Assembly: GCF_002257695.2 (NCBI RefSeq)
Contig: NZ_CP155571.1
Direction: 5' to 3' (one strand)
DNA from: Sporomusa acidovorans
GTDB taxonomy: Bacteria; Bacillota; Negativicutes; Sporomusales; Sporomusaceae
Length of the DNA stretch: 64,000 bases
Under the pieces are notes generated by a model. The model did no database searches and was not told the origin of the DNA. It saw only the letters and a program-made list of their open reading frames with translations. Positions 9,247-18,161 of the stretch are shown one piece after another. The position numbers and the translations under genes are program-made. How positions within the stretch are numbered: the stretch's first letter is position 1; every line of letters begins with the position of its first letter.

Positions 9247-9276
9247 GAATAAAACGTATCACCTGGATATATACTA
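9247..9276 (+). promoter_or_regulatory. Sigma-G-type promoter for spoVT
   Basis: GAATA (9247-9251), an 18-base spacer and TATACTA (9270-9276) fit the Bacillus sigma-G consensus (GHATR-N18-CATWHTA) with one mismatch, 125 bases before spoVT. spoVT is sigma-G dependent in Bacillus, which agrees. Confidence 0.65.
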
Positions 9277-9400
9277 CTATCAAATGCAAGAGTGTTATTT
9301 ACTGAGAAAGAGGAGATTATTTGCGATTGTTTTCCGTAGTTATTTTTGACTTTTGTCTCGAATTTACTAGTCTGCACAAGCTGTAGAAAGGGGGATATTG

Positions 9401-9967
9401 GTGAAAGCAACCGGAATTGTACGCAGAATTGATGATTTAGGCCGGGTTGTAATACCCAAAGAAATTAGAAGAACCCTTAGAATCCGTGAAGGTGATCCGC
9501 TCGAAATATACGTTGACCGCGATGGAGAGGTAATTCTTAAAAAATATTCTCCGGTCGGGGAATTAGGTGATTTCGCCAAAGAATACGCTGATTCTCTATT
9601 TGAAGCGGTTGGCCATATTATCCTGATTGCCGATCGTGATAATGTAGTCGCGGTCGCTGGCGCTTCTAAAAAAGAATTCTTAAGCAAGCCCCTCGGCCCG
9701 GCTGTAGAGAAAGTGATGGAGGAACGCAAGGCTGTATTAATCAGTAACCCTGGTGAATACAAACATTGCAAAGGCTGTGCCGCGCAGTGCGAAGATGACG
9801 AAACCTGTAAATTTACTTCGGAAGTGATCGCCCCCATTATTGTAGAAGGAGATGCCATCGGTGCCGTTATTATTTGTTCCAAAGAGCCCGGGGCGCAAAT
9901 GGGGGATATGGAGGTCAAACTGGCCGAAACAGCAGCAGGTTTTTTAGCAAAACAAATGGCTCAATAA
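9401..9967 (+). CDS. spoVT: Stage V sporulation regulator SpoVT
   Basis: A 188-aa forespore transcription factor. The N-terminal AbrB-type swapped-hairpin DNA-binding domain (KATGIVRRIDDLGRVVIPKE) is nearly identical to Bacillus SpoVT and is followed by a GAF-like C domain ending AAGFLAKQM. GTG 9401 gives the conserved M-K-A-T-G start; AAAGGGGG lies upstream. The GAF domain carries a cysteine cluster (CKGCAAQCEDDETC, about residues 123-136) that I do not recall in the Bacillus protein; it could bind a metal. Confidence 0.95.
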   Translation: MKATGIVRRIDDLGRVVIPKEIRRTLRIREGDPLEIYVDRDGEVILKKYSPVGELGDFAKEYADSLFEAVGHIILIADRDNVVAVAGASKKEFLSKPLGPAVEKVMEERKAVLISNPGEYKHCKGCAAQCEDDETCKFTSEVIAPIIVEGDAIGAVIICSKEPGAQMGDMEVKLAETAAGFLAKQMAQ

Positions 9968-9993
9968 CAGTTACACACATGTTTTAGTGGCGT

Positions 9994-10034
9994 AAGTAGC
10001 GGACAATAACAATTCTGTTAAGTTCGCTACTTTT
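9994..10034 (+). terminator. Intrinsic terminator after spoVT
   Basis: AAGTAGCGGAC (9994-10004) pairs with GTTCGCTACTT (10022-10032) and is followed by T residues. Confidence 0.7.
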
Positions 10035-10148
10035 ATGTTATCTATATAGTAACCAAGACAGTTATTTATTGTTTAATTGATAGGGAGATTTTGCTATAAT
10101 AGTTAAAGTGGCCGGCTAGGCCAGATTTTGGAGAGGAATGACTCGGTA

Positions 10149-11750
10149 TTGAGCAAAGATACATTTTTAAAAGGCGCGTTGATATTAACAGTAGCCGGTA
10201 TTGTCGTTAAAATTATCGGCTCAGTTAACCGCATTCTATTGTCCCGTCTGCTGGGCGGTGAAGGGGTTGGCCTCTACCAGATGGCCTATCCTATTTATTT
10301 ACTGGCACTTAGCATTTCATCGGCCGGTATTCCGGTAGCCATTTCCATTATTGTAGCTGAAAAACTGGCGCGCGGCGATTATCGCGGCGCGGGCCGCGTG
10401 TTTCGCATTTCGCTGGGGGTTTTGGCGGTTACCGGTCTTTTGTTTACCTTTGTCCTGTACTATGGTGCCGGCTGGCTGATTGAACATCATTTTGTGCGTG
10501 ATGCCCGCGCCTATTATGCAATTGCCGCTTTAGCCCCGGCCATCTTCTTTGTTACTGTGCTTTCCAGTTACCGGGGCTATTTTCAGGGACTGCAAATGAT
10601 GACACCCACGGCGGTTTCTCAGATTTTTGAGCAACTGTTCCGGGTTATTACCATGATTGCTTTTGCCTATATTCTCCTGCCGCAGGGGCTGGAGTTTGCC
10701 GCCGCCGGAGCAAGTTTTGGCGCCGGTCCGGGGGCTGTTGCCGGCTTGATGGTTCTCTTGTACTTTTATTGGCGCCACAAACCGGGCTTTACGCATAAAA
10801 TGAAAATGCAGCCGCCGCTGCCCCAGGAATCCGGCATTCGTATTATCAGCCGGATTGTCAAGCTTGCTTTGCCGGTTTCTTTAGCGAATATCATGCTGCC
10901 GGTAGTGTCGAATATTGACCTGTTAATCGTGCCGGCCAGACTGGAGGTTGCCGGTTATTCCGTCGAGCAGGCTACCGAGTTGTTCGGCTATTTAACAGGC
11001 ATGGCCGTACCGCTTGTTAATTTAGCAACCATTTTGACTGCTTCGCTTGCTGCCAGTCTAGTACCCGCTGTATCGGAAGCGTATACTCTTGGCAACAAGC
11101 AGTTAATTTATCAACGGATAGCCACAGCCATGCGGATTTCCAATCTTATTACGATTCCCAGCTTTGTGGGCATGTGGCTGTTGGCAACACCCATTTCCCT
11201 ACTGTTGTATGGGACACCGAATGCCGGTACATCGATCGCAATTTTGGCGGTCGGTATTGTTCTCTTGGGTATGCATCAGGTAACGACAGGTGTGCTGCAA
11301 GGCCTTGGACATACGGCGATCCCTGTAATAAATATGGGAATTTCCGCTATCGGCAAAATTATTATGAGTTGGGTGCTTACCGCCGTCCCTGCCCTTGGTA
11401 TTATGGGAGCTGCCTGGGCGACGGTGGCCGATTTTGGTGTCGCCGCCCTCTTAAATATATTTTTTGTATATCGTTATGTCGGTTTTAGCCTTAATCTGAA
11501 CGATACCTGTAAGGCACTTGCGGCTTCCGCCGTTATGGGCGTTGCCGTGCTTTTGAGTTATGATGCCATCATGAGCCACTTGCTGCATAACAGCCTCGCT
11601 ACCTTGGGATCGATTGTAGTGGGGGGCACCGTGTTTGGAGTTGTCTTGTTATTAATTGGCGGGATTGAGGTCCGCGATATTGAGCAACTGCCGCGAATCG
11701 GCGGAAAATTGGCTGCTGTTTTAACAAAATTAAGACTGTTGAGGCGATAA
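10149..11750 (+). CDS. spoVB: SpoVB-like lipid flippase (MOP/MATE superfamily)
   Basis: About 533 aa with 12-14 hydrophobic segments. The N terminus (KDTFLKGALILTVAGIVVKI) and the GEGVGLYQMA motif match SpoVB/YtgP-type polysaccharide transporters, candidate lipid II flippases for spore cortex synthesis. TTG 10149 gives the family's usual N terminus, with GGAGAGG about 12 bases upstream; a TATAAT lies at 10095-10100. It sits between spoVT and mazG as in Bacillus. Confidence 0.88.
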   Translation: MSKDTFLKGALILTVAGIVVKIIGSVNRILLSRLLGGEGVGLYQMAYPIYLLALSISSAGIPVAISIIVAEKLARGDYRGAGRVFRISLGVLAVTGLLFTFVLYYGAGWLIEHHFVRDARAYYAIAALAPAIFFVTVLSSYRGYFQGLQMMTPTAVSQIFEQLFRVITMIAFAYILLPQGLEFAAAGASFGAGPGAVAGLMVLLYFYWRHKPGFTHKMKMQPPLPQESGIRIISRIVKLALPVSLANIMLPVVSNIDLLIVPARLEVAGYSVEQATELFGYLTGMAVPLVNLATILTASLAASLVPAVSEAYTLGNKQLIYQRIATAMRISNLITIPSFVGMWLLATPISLLLYGTPNAGTSIAILAVGIVLLGMHQVTTGVLQGLGHTAIPVINMGISAIGKIIMSWVLTAVPALGIMGAAWATVADFGVAALLNIFFVYRYVGFSLNLNDTCKALAASAVMGVAVLLSYDAIMSHLLHNSLATLGSIVVGGTVFGVVLLLIGGIEVRDIEQLPRIGGKLAAVLTKLRLLRR

Positions 11751-11752
11751 TT

Positions 11753-13222
11753 ATGGGAATTACAATTACCGGGCTGGGCCCCGGCAACTTTAAGCATATT
11801 ACACTGGAGACCTGGGAGCTTTTGACCGGGAACAATCCCGTCTTGCTGCGTACTGCTAAGCACCCCTGTGTCGAAACACTTAAAGCACGAGGCGTTCCCT
11901 TTACCAGCTTTGATTACCTGTATGATCAGGCCGGGGATTTTGCCGGCCTCTATCAGGAAATTGCCGCCGCTGTAATAGAAAAGGCGAAACAGGGGCAGGA
12001 TATTGTATATGTTGTGCCGGGCAGTCCGCTGGTGGCGGAAAAAACGGTGGAGTTAATCAGCTTGCAGGCGAAAGCCGCCGGCATTGAACTTACCATTGTT
12101 CCGGCGATGAGTTTTTTGGAAGTGCTGTACACACGACTGGGCATCGATCCGATTACCGGTGTCACAATTGTCGATGCCGCCGATTTGGCGCTGTTGCCGC
12201 CTGATCTGGCAACAGGCCTGATTGTGACCCAGGTATACAGCCGGCAGGTGGCATCGGATGCAAAATTGACGTTAATGGATTATTATGGCGATGAATACCA
12301 GGTTACGGTTGTCCGCCATTTGGGTCTGCCGGAGGAACAGATCATCAACACGATGCTGTTTGAACTGGACCGGCTTAATGGTATTGACCATCTTACGAGT
12401 GTCTATGTACCGCCCCGGCCGGTGAGCACCAAAGTATTTTCCCTTGATCCGGTAGTTGACGTCATGGCCCGCTTGCGATCCCCCGGCGGCTGTGTCTGGG
12501 ATATTGAACAGACACATCTTAGTTTACGCCGGTATATTGTGGAAGAGGTATACGAAGTGCTGGAGGCTATAGAACTGGCCGATGGCGTTAAACTGTGTGA
12601 GGAACTTGGCGATTTGCTGCTGCAGATTGTATTTCACGCGCGCGTCGCGGAAGAAAGCGGCGGGTTTACCATGCAGGACGTGATAGACTCAGTTACCGAG
12701 AAGATGATTCGACGTCACCCGCATGTATTTGGCGGGATTACGGTACGTGATGCGGCTGAGGTGGTAGTTAATTGGGAGAAAATCAAGAAGCGGGAAAAAG
12801 CCGGAGAAAGGGAAAAAGTGCTTGATGGTGTCCCTATTGGCCTGCCGGCGTTGATGACGGCTTACAAGCTCCAGTCAAAAGCGGCCAAGGTAGGTTTTGA
12901 CTGGCAGGAAATCGGCCCGGTGTGGGACAAGGTAGCCGAAGAACTGGCTGAGCTAAAGGAGGCGGCTGCATTGCCGGCGGCTGAACGCTGTCTGCGCATG
13001 GAAGACGAATTAGGGGACGTCCTGTTCGCTATTGTTAACCTGGCCCGGTTTATGGGGATTGATGCGGAGATTGCGCTTAACCATACAAATAACAAATTTC
13101 GCCGGCGGTTTGATCATATTGAGACAAGCTTAAAGCAGCAAAATAAACGCTGGGAAGACGTGAATCTGGCTGATTTGGATGGCTTGTGGGAAGAAGCCAA
13201 AAAAAAAGAGGTGAAAAGTTGA
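11753..13222 (+). CDS. mazG: Tetrapyrrole-methylase-like / MazG fusion (YabN)
   Basis: A 489-aa two-part protein. The N-terminal half (about residues 1-220) has a SAM-dependent tetrapyrrole methylase-like fold (GLGPGNF, VPGSPLVAEKT). The C-terminal half has tandem MazG nucleoside triphosphate pyrophosphohydrolase domains (about 240-350 with the EEVYEVLEA metal-binding helix; about 375-480). It is thought to clean up aberrant NTPs. It starts two bases after spoVB ends. Confidence 0.93.
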   Translation: MGITITGLGPGNFKHITLETWELLTGNNPVLLRTAKHPCVETLKARGVPFTSFDYLYDQAGDFAGLYQEIAAAVIEKAKQGQDIVYVVPGSPLVAEKTVELISLQAKAAGIELTIVPAMSFLEVLYTRLGIDPITGVTIVDAADLALLPPDLATGLIVTQVYSRQVASDAKLTLMDYYGDEYQVTVVRHLGLPEEQIINTMLFELDRLNGIDHLTSVYVPPRPVSTKVFSLDPVVDVMARLRSPGGCVWDIEQTHLSLRRYIVEEVYEVLEAIELADGVKLCEELGDLLLQIVFHARVAEESGGFTMQDVIDSVTEKMIRRHPHVFGGITVRDAAEVVVNWEKIKKREKAGEREKVLDGVPIGLPALMTAYKLQSKAAKVGFDWQEIGPVWDKVAEELAELKEAAALPAAERCLRMEDELGDVLFAIVNLARFMGIDAEIALNHTNNKFRRRFDHIETSLKQQNKRWEDVNLADLDGLWEEAKKKEVKS

Positions 13223-13317
13223 GTTTTTTTACCAAATTTTTTAATAAAAGCAGGAATAAAAAGTTGCGTAGCGAATAAAGCTAATCGTAATCGATTTACG
13301 TTAGGGGGAGCACAATT

Positions 13318-13593
13318 GTGAATAAAACTGATCTTGTCAAAGCAGTAGCCCAAAAGGCGGATATGACTCAGAAGGATGCTGAGAAAGCAATTAATTCTGT
13401 ATTTGCCGCTATTGAAGAAGCCTTAGCCAATGATGATAAAGTACAAATTATCGGATTTGGTACTTTCGAAGTAAAAACCCGCGAAGAACGCAAGGGCCGT
13501 AATCCGCAAACCGGCAAAGAGATTACCATCCCAGCTTCCAAGAACCCGGTATTTAAAGCCGGTAAGGGGTTGAAGGATGCTGTAAACGCCTAA
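13318..13593 (+). CDS. hup: DNA-binding protein HU
   Basis: A 91-aa HU/IHF-family protein with the complete fold, including the arm motif GRNPQTGKEITIPAS. GTG start with AGGGGGAG upstream. HU follows mazG/yabN in many Clostridia and Negativicutes. Confidence 0.95.
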   Translation: MNKTDLVKAVAQKADMTQKDAEKAINSVFAAIEEALANDDKVQIIGFGTFEVKTREERKGRNPQTGKEITIPASKNPVFKAGKGLKDAVNA

Positions 13594-13617
13594 TTCAAAA
13601 GTGGACAAGACTACTAT

Positions 13618-13648
13618 AAACCAGGTTTTTTTCTAAACCTGGTTTTTA
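13618..13648 (+). terminator. Intrinsic terminator after hup
   Basis: AAACCAGGTTT (13618-13628) pairs with AAACCTGGTTT (13635-13645), followed by Ts. Confidence 0.75.
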
Positions 13649-13771
13649 CTTATCCGGGAAAAGGCTAGGTCGCTCGCATCAACTCTTATCTTAATTCCGG
13701 GTATGTGCGTTTTTACCGTACAACTTGGTGCAAACCATGTTATTTAGCGAAAATGAGGAGAGACATCATTT

Positions 13772-14467
13772 ATGGCAGGTAAGATTTTAATAGTAGATGA
13801 TGAGGCTAATATCCGTGAATTGTTAAAGTTCAATCTGGAGAAGTCCGGTTATAAGGTCATTGAGGCAGATGAAGGCCAGACTGCGATCAGCAAGGTGAAA
13901 ACTGAAAAACCGGAATTGATTGTGCTTGATCTAATGCTACCGGGTATTGATGGCCTTGAAGTGTGCCGGCTGGTGAAAAACAGCCGGGAAACAGCGGCTA
14001 TTCCCATTATTATGCTCACTGCCAAAAGCGAGGAAATTGATAAAGTCATTGGCTTGGAATTAGGGGCGGACGACTACATGACCAAGCCATTCAGCCCCCG
14101 TGAACTTCTGGCCAGAATTAAGGCCGTCCTCAGGCGAAGCCAGAAAGAAAGCGCGGTTGGCGGCGAGCTGCTTCTCGGTAAGCTTAAACTTAATTTTAGC
14201 CGCTATGAGGCTTATCTGGGATCAACAAAGCTTGAACTTACCCCCAAGGAATATGAAATGCTTAAATTGTTTGCAACGAATATTGGCAAGGTATTTACCA
14301 GAGAGCAACTGCTGGAAAAGGTATGGGGCTATGAATATTTTGGCGATACCAGAACTGTTGATGTGCATGTACGGCATTTGAGAATGAAACTGGCGCCAGA
14401 GAATGACGTTGCTGAAGCTATAGAAACTGTACGTGGTGTTGGCTATCGTTTTCGGGAACTGGAATAG
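13772..14467 (+). CDS. OmpR-family response regulator, probably PhoB/PhoP of the Pho regulon
   Basis: 231 aa. The receiver domain has the acidic pair D9/D10, phosphoacceptor D53, T83 and K105, followed by a winged-helix domain (from about residue 135, LELTPKEYEMLKLF ... RTVDVHVRHLRMKL). The assignment to phosphate control is by context: a Pho box follows the gene, and before element insertion pstB-phoU would have lain about 0.3 kb downstream, with a PhoR-type kinase nearby. It ends at its own terminator, so it was probably never in one transcript with pstB. WalR-like function cannot be excluded by sequence alone. Confidence 0.8.
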   Translation: MAGKILIVDDEANIRELLKFNLEKSGYKVIEADEGQTAISKVKTEKPELIVLDLMLPGIDGLEVCRLVKNSRETAAIPIIMLTAKSEEIDKVIGLELGADDYMTKPFSPRELLARIKAVLRRSQKESAVGGELLLGKLKLNFSRYEAYLGSTKLELTPKEYEMLKLFATNIGKVFTREQLLEKVWGYEYFGDTRTVDVHVRHLRMKLAPENDVAEAIETVRGVGYRFRELE

Positions 14468-14487
14468 CTACAATAGGGTTTCACAAG

Positions 14488-14557
14488 ACTGTTTCACTAT
14501 CGGCCTGCAGCCACTTCCGCAATGAAGTACGCAGGGTTAGTTGAAACAGTTTTTTTA
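14488..14557 (+). terminator. Terminator of the response-regulator gene
   Basis: ACTGTTTCA (14488-14496) and TGAAACAGT (14542-14550) form the closing stem of a longer structured hairpin, followed by seven Ts. Confidence 0.75.
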
Positions 14558-14609
14558 CAATAACAAGGATAAACTCTTCTATAATAAACAAAGACGGCCA
14601 GCCTCTGCC

Positions 14610-14665
14610 GGCGCCCACATAAGAAAAGACTTGGCACAGGCCGAGCCTTTTCTTATATGGGCGCC
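14610..14665. repeat. Long hairpin upstream of attL
   Basis: Two 19-base arms, GGCGCCCACATAAGAAAAG (14610-14628) and its complement (14647-14665), pair with one mismatch. It lies between the regulator's terminator and the Pho box. Its purpose is unclear; it may insulate the pst promoter. Confidence 0.6.
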
Positions 14666-14680
14666 GATTTCTTAAAACTT

Positions 14681-14702
14681 TAACAAGATATTAACATTCG
14701 TC
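14681..14702 (+). repeat. attL (22-bp core) overlapping a Pho box
   Basis: Identical over 22 bases to 30153-30174; identity stops at both edges. With the preceding T it contains TTAACA-N5-TTAACA (14680-14696), the 11-bp-period pattern of PhoP/PhoB binding sites seen upstream of pstS and pstC. Confidence 0.92.
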
Positions 14703-14732
14703 GTTAATGGAAAAGTATCGTTTAAGGACCGT

Positions 14733-14774
14733 AAATACTACATTGTTGGATGATTAGTAATGTAGTATTTTTCT
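14733..14774 (+). terminator. Terminator-like hairpin at the left end of the element
   Basis: AAATACTACATT (14733-14744) pairs with AATGTAGTATTT (14759-14770), followed by a T-rich stretch. It may stop host transcription from entering the element. Confidence 0.6.
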
Positions 14775-14779
14775 CTTTC

Positions 14780-14802
14780 TGGACAGTTTTTTGGACAGTT
14801 AG
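14780..14802 (+). repeat. Left arm-type integrase site
   Basis: Two copies of GGACAGTT with an 11-12-base period. The whole 23-bp block recurs exactly at 30031-30053, 100 bp inside the right end. Arm-type integrase or excisionase binding sites typically look like this. Confidence 0.7.
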
Positions 14803-14827
14803 GTTGAAAAATAACTGTTGAGATATA

Positions 14828-14856
14828 TTGACGAGCAACAATGATCATGTTAGAAT
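14828..14856 (+). promoter_or_regulatory. Sigma-A promoter for the first element gene
   Basis: TTGACG (14828-14833), 17-base spacer, TAGAAT (14851-14856), 50 bases before the first gene. Confidence 0.7.
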
Positions 14857-14905
14857 TTAAATAATCACGAACATGCATACTTAAAATTTATATTGGAGGT
14901 AGTAT

Positions 14906-15364
14906 ATGTCTCCTGATGAAGTATTGGAAAAATTGCAACGGATGGGCGTAAAAATATCAAGGTCGACTTTGATGCGATATGAAAATCAATGGCTGATTCC
15001 TGAACCGAAGCGCGGCGGGGGTGGCCCTGGTGGACGGTATACTGATTACCCGGCAGAAACAGTTATTGAAGCATACGCAGCGTACGCATTAATGCACGGC
15101 GATTATATTTATGATGATAATTCCAAAAAGTTGTTTGCCGATGGCAAGGAACCTAGGCTAAGCCCTAAAGTAATTTCAATTAGTCGAAGTGTAGCCCGAG
15201 ACATGGATGAAAACAAGGGGCAGGAATCTTTTAATTCAGGACTGTTTGCGTATACGCTGGAAAAGTTGATGGATAAGCCCATAGGAGTTGCTTTTATTCA
15301 ATTTGGTATACATGCTTGGCTAGAAGCAAAAAAACGTGGTCAGATATTACTGGGAATAGTGTAA
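14906..15364 (+). CDS. MerR-like HTH regulator of the element
   Basis: 152 aa. The N terminus (SPDEVLEKLQRMGVKISRSTLMRYENQWLIPEP, about residues 2-35) reads as a MerR-type winged-helix start, followed by a glycine-rich loop. The rest (VARDM ... FIQFGIHAWLEAKK) is an uncharacterised effector or oligomerisation region. Good ribosome-binding site (GGAGG, 14894-14898) and its own promoter. As the first gene inside attL, a control role (lysogeny or excision) is likely but inferred. Confidence 0.6.
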   Translation: MSPDEVLEKLQRMGVKISRSTLMRYENQWLIPEPKRGGGGPGGRYTDYPAETVIEAYAAYALMHGDYIYDDNSKKLFADGKEPRLSPKVISISRSVARDMDENKGQESFNSGLFAYTLEKLMDKPIGVAFIQFGIHAWLEAKKRGQILLGIV

Positions 15365-15390
15365 AAACGCCAAAATAAATGGCGTTTTTT
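15364..15390 (+). terminator. Terminator after the HTH gene
   Basis: AAAACGCCA (15364-15372) pairs with TGGCGTTTT (15380-15388), then Ts. It overlaps the stop codon by one base. Confidence 0.75.
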
Positions 15391-15446
15391 AAAAAAAATA
15401 ACTTTTCATAACCATGAATAGTCAAAGTCAAAAGGAGGTATTTATC

Positions 15447-15704
15447 ATTACTATTTACACTTTGAAACAAGAAAACGGTACCAATAAAAAATATACCGTT
15501 AAAAATGGCGAACTAGTCGAGCTACAAGAAAATGAACCAGTTACACGCATCACCGTAACACCAGAAGAAGGTCGAAAAATGCTTGGACTCGCGCGTAATA
15601 CGTTCATGCGGCTATTATACACGGGACAAATTCGAGCAAAAAAAGCAGGCAAGCGATGGCTGATACCGGTCGAAGCAATCAGGGAATTTTTGGAACGTAC
15701 TTGA
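15447..15704 (+). CDS. Excisionase-like HTH_17 DNA-binding protein, probable ATT start
   Basis: About 85 aa. The C-terminal 55 residues (TPEEGRKMLGLARNTFMRLL ... KKAGKRWLIPVEAIREFLE) are the excisionase/HTH_17 fold that bends att DNA or regulates. The only good ribosome-binding site, AAAGGAGG (15431-15438), lies inside the frame opened by ATG 15414 and is eight bases before ATT 15447. That makes ATT the best-placed start; ATG 15414 has no ribosome-binding site and TTG 15462 is too far. If ATG is used the protein has 96 aa. Confidence 0.7.
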   Translation: MTIYTLKQENGTNKKYTVKNGELVELQENEPVTRITVTPEEGRKMLGLARNTFMRLLYTGQIRAKKAGKRWLIPVEAIREFLERT

Positions 15705-15707
15705 TAG

Positions 15708-16283
15708 ATGAAGATTATTGATGAAATTAAATGGCAACTGGACATTTTGACAGCCATCCAACAATATATTCCGGGGTCAGAACTTAAAAGAAGAGGACAT
15801 AAATTTTGGTGCTGTTGCCCTTTCCACGGTGAAAAAACGCCAAGCTTTATGATAAATCCGGATCGAAATAATTTCCACTGCTTCGGTTGTGGGGAGCATG
15901 GCGATCAGCTTGACCTAGTGGCAAAAATATTAAATCTTTCCTTGTCGGAAACAGTCAAGTTATTAGCTTCAGACTTGGGCTTAACCTATGAGACCGATAC
16001 CGAAGCCGTTCGGGAGCGGCGGCGAGCATGGCAAGAAGAGCAGCGGCAGCGGGAAGCAGTCAGTCAATATGAGCAAAGTGTTGTAAATGCATTTCGTAAG
16101 TTGAGAAGATTACACGCATTATGCGAAGAGCAATTAAAAGAAATTCAGCCACGCAACTTAAACAATGCGGGAGTAGCTGACACGATTTGTCTCATGGGGA
16201 ATACAGAAATTTTGATCGACATGTTGTTAAGCGACAATTTTGAGTTTCAAATGTGGGCATTGACACAGTCGCAGGAGGTGTAA
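15708..16283 (+). CDS. CHC2 zinc-finger DNA primase-like protein
   Basis: 191 aa. Residues about 25-75 form a DnaG-type CHC2 zinc finger (CCPFHGEKTPSFMINPDR ... FHCFGCGEHGD). The TOPRIM catalytic domain is missing, so this is only the template-recognition part. The C-terminal half is charged and helical. It starts three bases after the excisionase-like gene and ends two bases before the helicase gene; together they probably form a split primase-helicase that replicates the element. Confidence 0.85.
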   Translation: MKIIDEIKWQLDILTAIQQYIPGSELKRRGHKFWCCCPFHGEKTPSFMINPDRNNFHCFGCGEHGDQLDLVAKILNLSLSETVKLLASDLGLTYETDTEAVRERRRAWQEEQRQREAVSQYEQSVVNAFRKLRRLHALCEEQLKEIQPRNLNNAGVADTICLMGNTEILIDMLLSDNFEFQMWALTQSQEV

Positions 16284-16285
16284 AT

Positions 16286-18139
16286 TTGCTGGTAACGGAC
16301 GCACAGAAAAAAGCAGCATTAAAGTTGTTAAAGCAGGATGAGGCAATGAAAAAAGTAACTGTTGGACAAGATAATAAATTCCATCCGGCGGACACATCAG
16401 ATAAATTTGCCGAGTGGAACAAGTTGTTTTTTGGAACGCCGTATTTGGTTGAAAATGGCCGCCTGGTCCGGGTGTCAGAGGATAGAAATGGAGACAAAAA
16501 AAAGATTTGCCTTGCGAGCTTCGCCGCCAAAATCATTAAAGAAGTAGTCAGAGATAATGGCCAAGACGAGGCCACTGAATTCGTTATCGAAGGTATAACG
16601 AGCAGCGGCAGAAAGCTTAAGCGAATTCATGTCCCTACATCAAAATTTAGCTCAATGATTTGGGCAGTCGATAGTTGGGGAGCTGTCGCAAATCCCTCGC
16701 CCGGCAGTACTATGCGCGACTATTTGCGACATGCAATTCAGTGCACGGGGGAGAGCTGCCAGCGCGAAACAATTTATGGGCACCTAGGGTGGCGCAAAAT
16801 TGGAGGAAAATGGTTTTATCTGCACGGCGCCGGCGCTGTGGGGGATTTAGATGGAAAACTATCGGTCGACTTGACGCAGGATAACCTTCAACAGTACGCT
16901 TTACCGACAGCGCCAGGTGACTATAGGTCTGCAGTACAAGCTTCACTAAAATTGTTAACAATGCAGCCGCTGGAGACTTTTTATACGTTATGGGCAACGG
17001 TGTACCTTGCGCCGTTATGTGAGCTAATGCGCTTAGGCGGGTGCGAGCCATCGTTTTTGATTTGGCTGCTTGGGCATTCCGGGGCGATGAAAAGCAGCGT
17101 GGCAGCACTTATTTTAAATCATTTCGGGGTATTTCCGGACAAATTAGCATTGCCGGCAAATTTCAAAGACACAGCAAACATTTTGGAACGCAAGACCTTC
17201 CTTGTCAAGGATAGCCTACTTGTCGTAGATGATTTTCATCCTCCAACTAATCGAAAAGAGGAGGATCGCATGAGGGAATCCGTACAGCGGTTAAGTCGTG
17301 GCTATGGTGACCGCCATGGCCGGAGCCGAATGAATTCGGATACAACAACCAAAAAAGCGTATGTGGCGCGCGGGATGTGCCTTGTGACTGGGGAAGATTT
17401 GGGCAATATTGGCGAGAGTGCTGGCGCGCGGCAGATTGTGGTTGAACTGAAAAAAGGCGACATTGACAGTGGGACTATGACAGCTAGACAAGGTGAGGCC
17501 AGGTGTTATTCTTTAGCGATGAAGGGATATTTGGAGTGGTTGATTCCTCAGCTGGACAAGCTGCCTAAACAATTTAAAGAGGATTTCATCGCACTCCGAC
17601 AACAGGCCGCCGATGATAGCCAGCACGCTAGAGTTGCTGAGGAAATTTCCTGGTTGTATATGGGTTTTTGCACAGGGTTGGAATTCGCCGAACAGGTAGG
17701 AGCATTGGATTTAAAGGAAAAAGAAGCGCTGTGCCGCCAGGCTTGGAACATTTTTACCGAATTGGGTAACAAGCAAGCAGCAAAAACACGCGAAGAAAAG
17801 ATAACGACACGTTTTGTCAGCGCCCTTCAAGAATTATTGGATTCAAAAACTGTTTGGGTGAAAAACATTCGAGGCAACAGCACCGAAGGAAATGGTCAAT
17901 TTATCGGCTGGTTTGACGATAAGTTTTATTATTTGATAACAGGAACCGCATTGTCTGCAGTTGTTAAACATTATCAATCTCAAGGAGGTTTTTTTACCAC
18001 AACTACTGCTACATTATTGAAGCGCTTGGCACAGGAAGAAATGATTCATTCTGAAAATGGCACCGCCAGTATGCTAAAAAAAATCGAGGGAAAAGCAGTG
18101 CGTGTGATGTATTTGCGAAAGGAGTTTCTGAAATCCTAG
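16286..18139 (+). CDS. DUF927-type replication helicase/ATPase
   Basis: About 617 aa. The central part (about residues 100-430) resembles DUF927 proteins: WAVDSWG, YGHLGWRKIGGKWFYLHG and a Walker A-like LGHSGAMKSSVAALI (about 265-279), then LLVVDDF as a possible Walker B. The C-terminal part reads like a winged-helix domain. These proteins act as replicative helicases in prophages and satellites. TTG 16286 has AGGAGGTG at 16273-16280; ATG 16253 inside the upstream gene is less likely. An iteron-like array follows directly. Confidence 0.75.
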   Translation: MLVTDAQKKAALKLLKQDEAMKKVTVGQDNKFHPADTSDKFAEWNKLFFGTPYLVENGRLVRVSEDRNGDKKKICLASFAAKIIKEVVRDNGQDEATEFVIEGITSSGRKLKRIHVPTSKFSSMIWAVDSWGAVANPSPGSTMRDYLRHAIQCTGESCQRETIYGHLGWRKIGGKWFYLHGAGAVGDLDGKLSVDLTQDNLQQYALPTAPGDYRSAVQASLKLLTMQPLETFYTLWATVYLAPLCELMRLGGCEPSFLIWLLGHSGAMKSSVAALILNHFGVFPDKLALPANFKDTANILERKTFLVKDSLLVVDDFHPPTNRKEEDRMRESVQRLSRGYGDRHGRSRMNSDTTTKKAYVARGMCLVTGEDLGNIGESAGARQIVVELKKGDIDSGTMTARQGEARCYSLAMKGYLEWLIPQLDKLPKQFKEDFIALRQQAADDSQHARVAEEISWLYMGFCTGLEFAEQVGALDLKEKEALCRQAWNIFTELGNKQAAKTREEKITTRFVSALQELLDSKTVWVKNIRGNSTEGNGQFIGWFDDKFYYLITGTALSAVVKHYQSQGGFFTTTTATLLKRLAQEEMIHSENGTASMLKKIEGKAVRVMYLRKEFLKS

Positions 18140-18161
18140 GGGCTCTATGGGCGCGAAAAGA

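Noticed and set aside
14681..14702. tRNA 3' end as attachment site
   Set aside because: No tRNA-like sequence or cloverleaf lies at either end; the core is an AT-rich Pho-box sequence.
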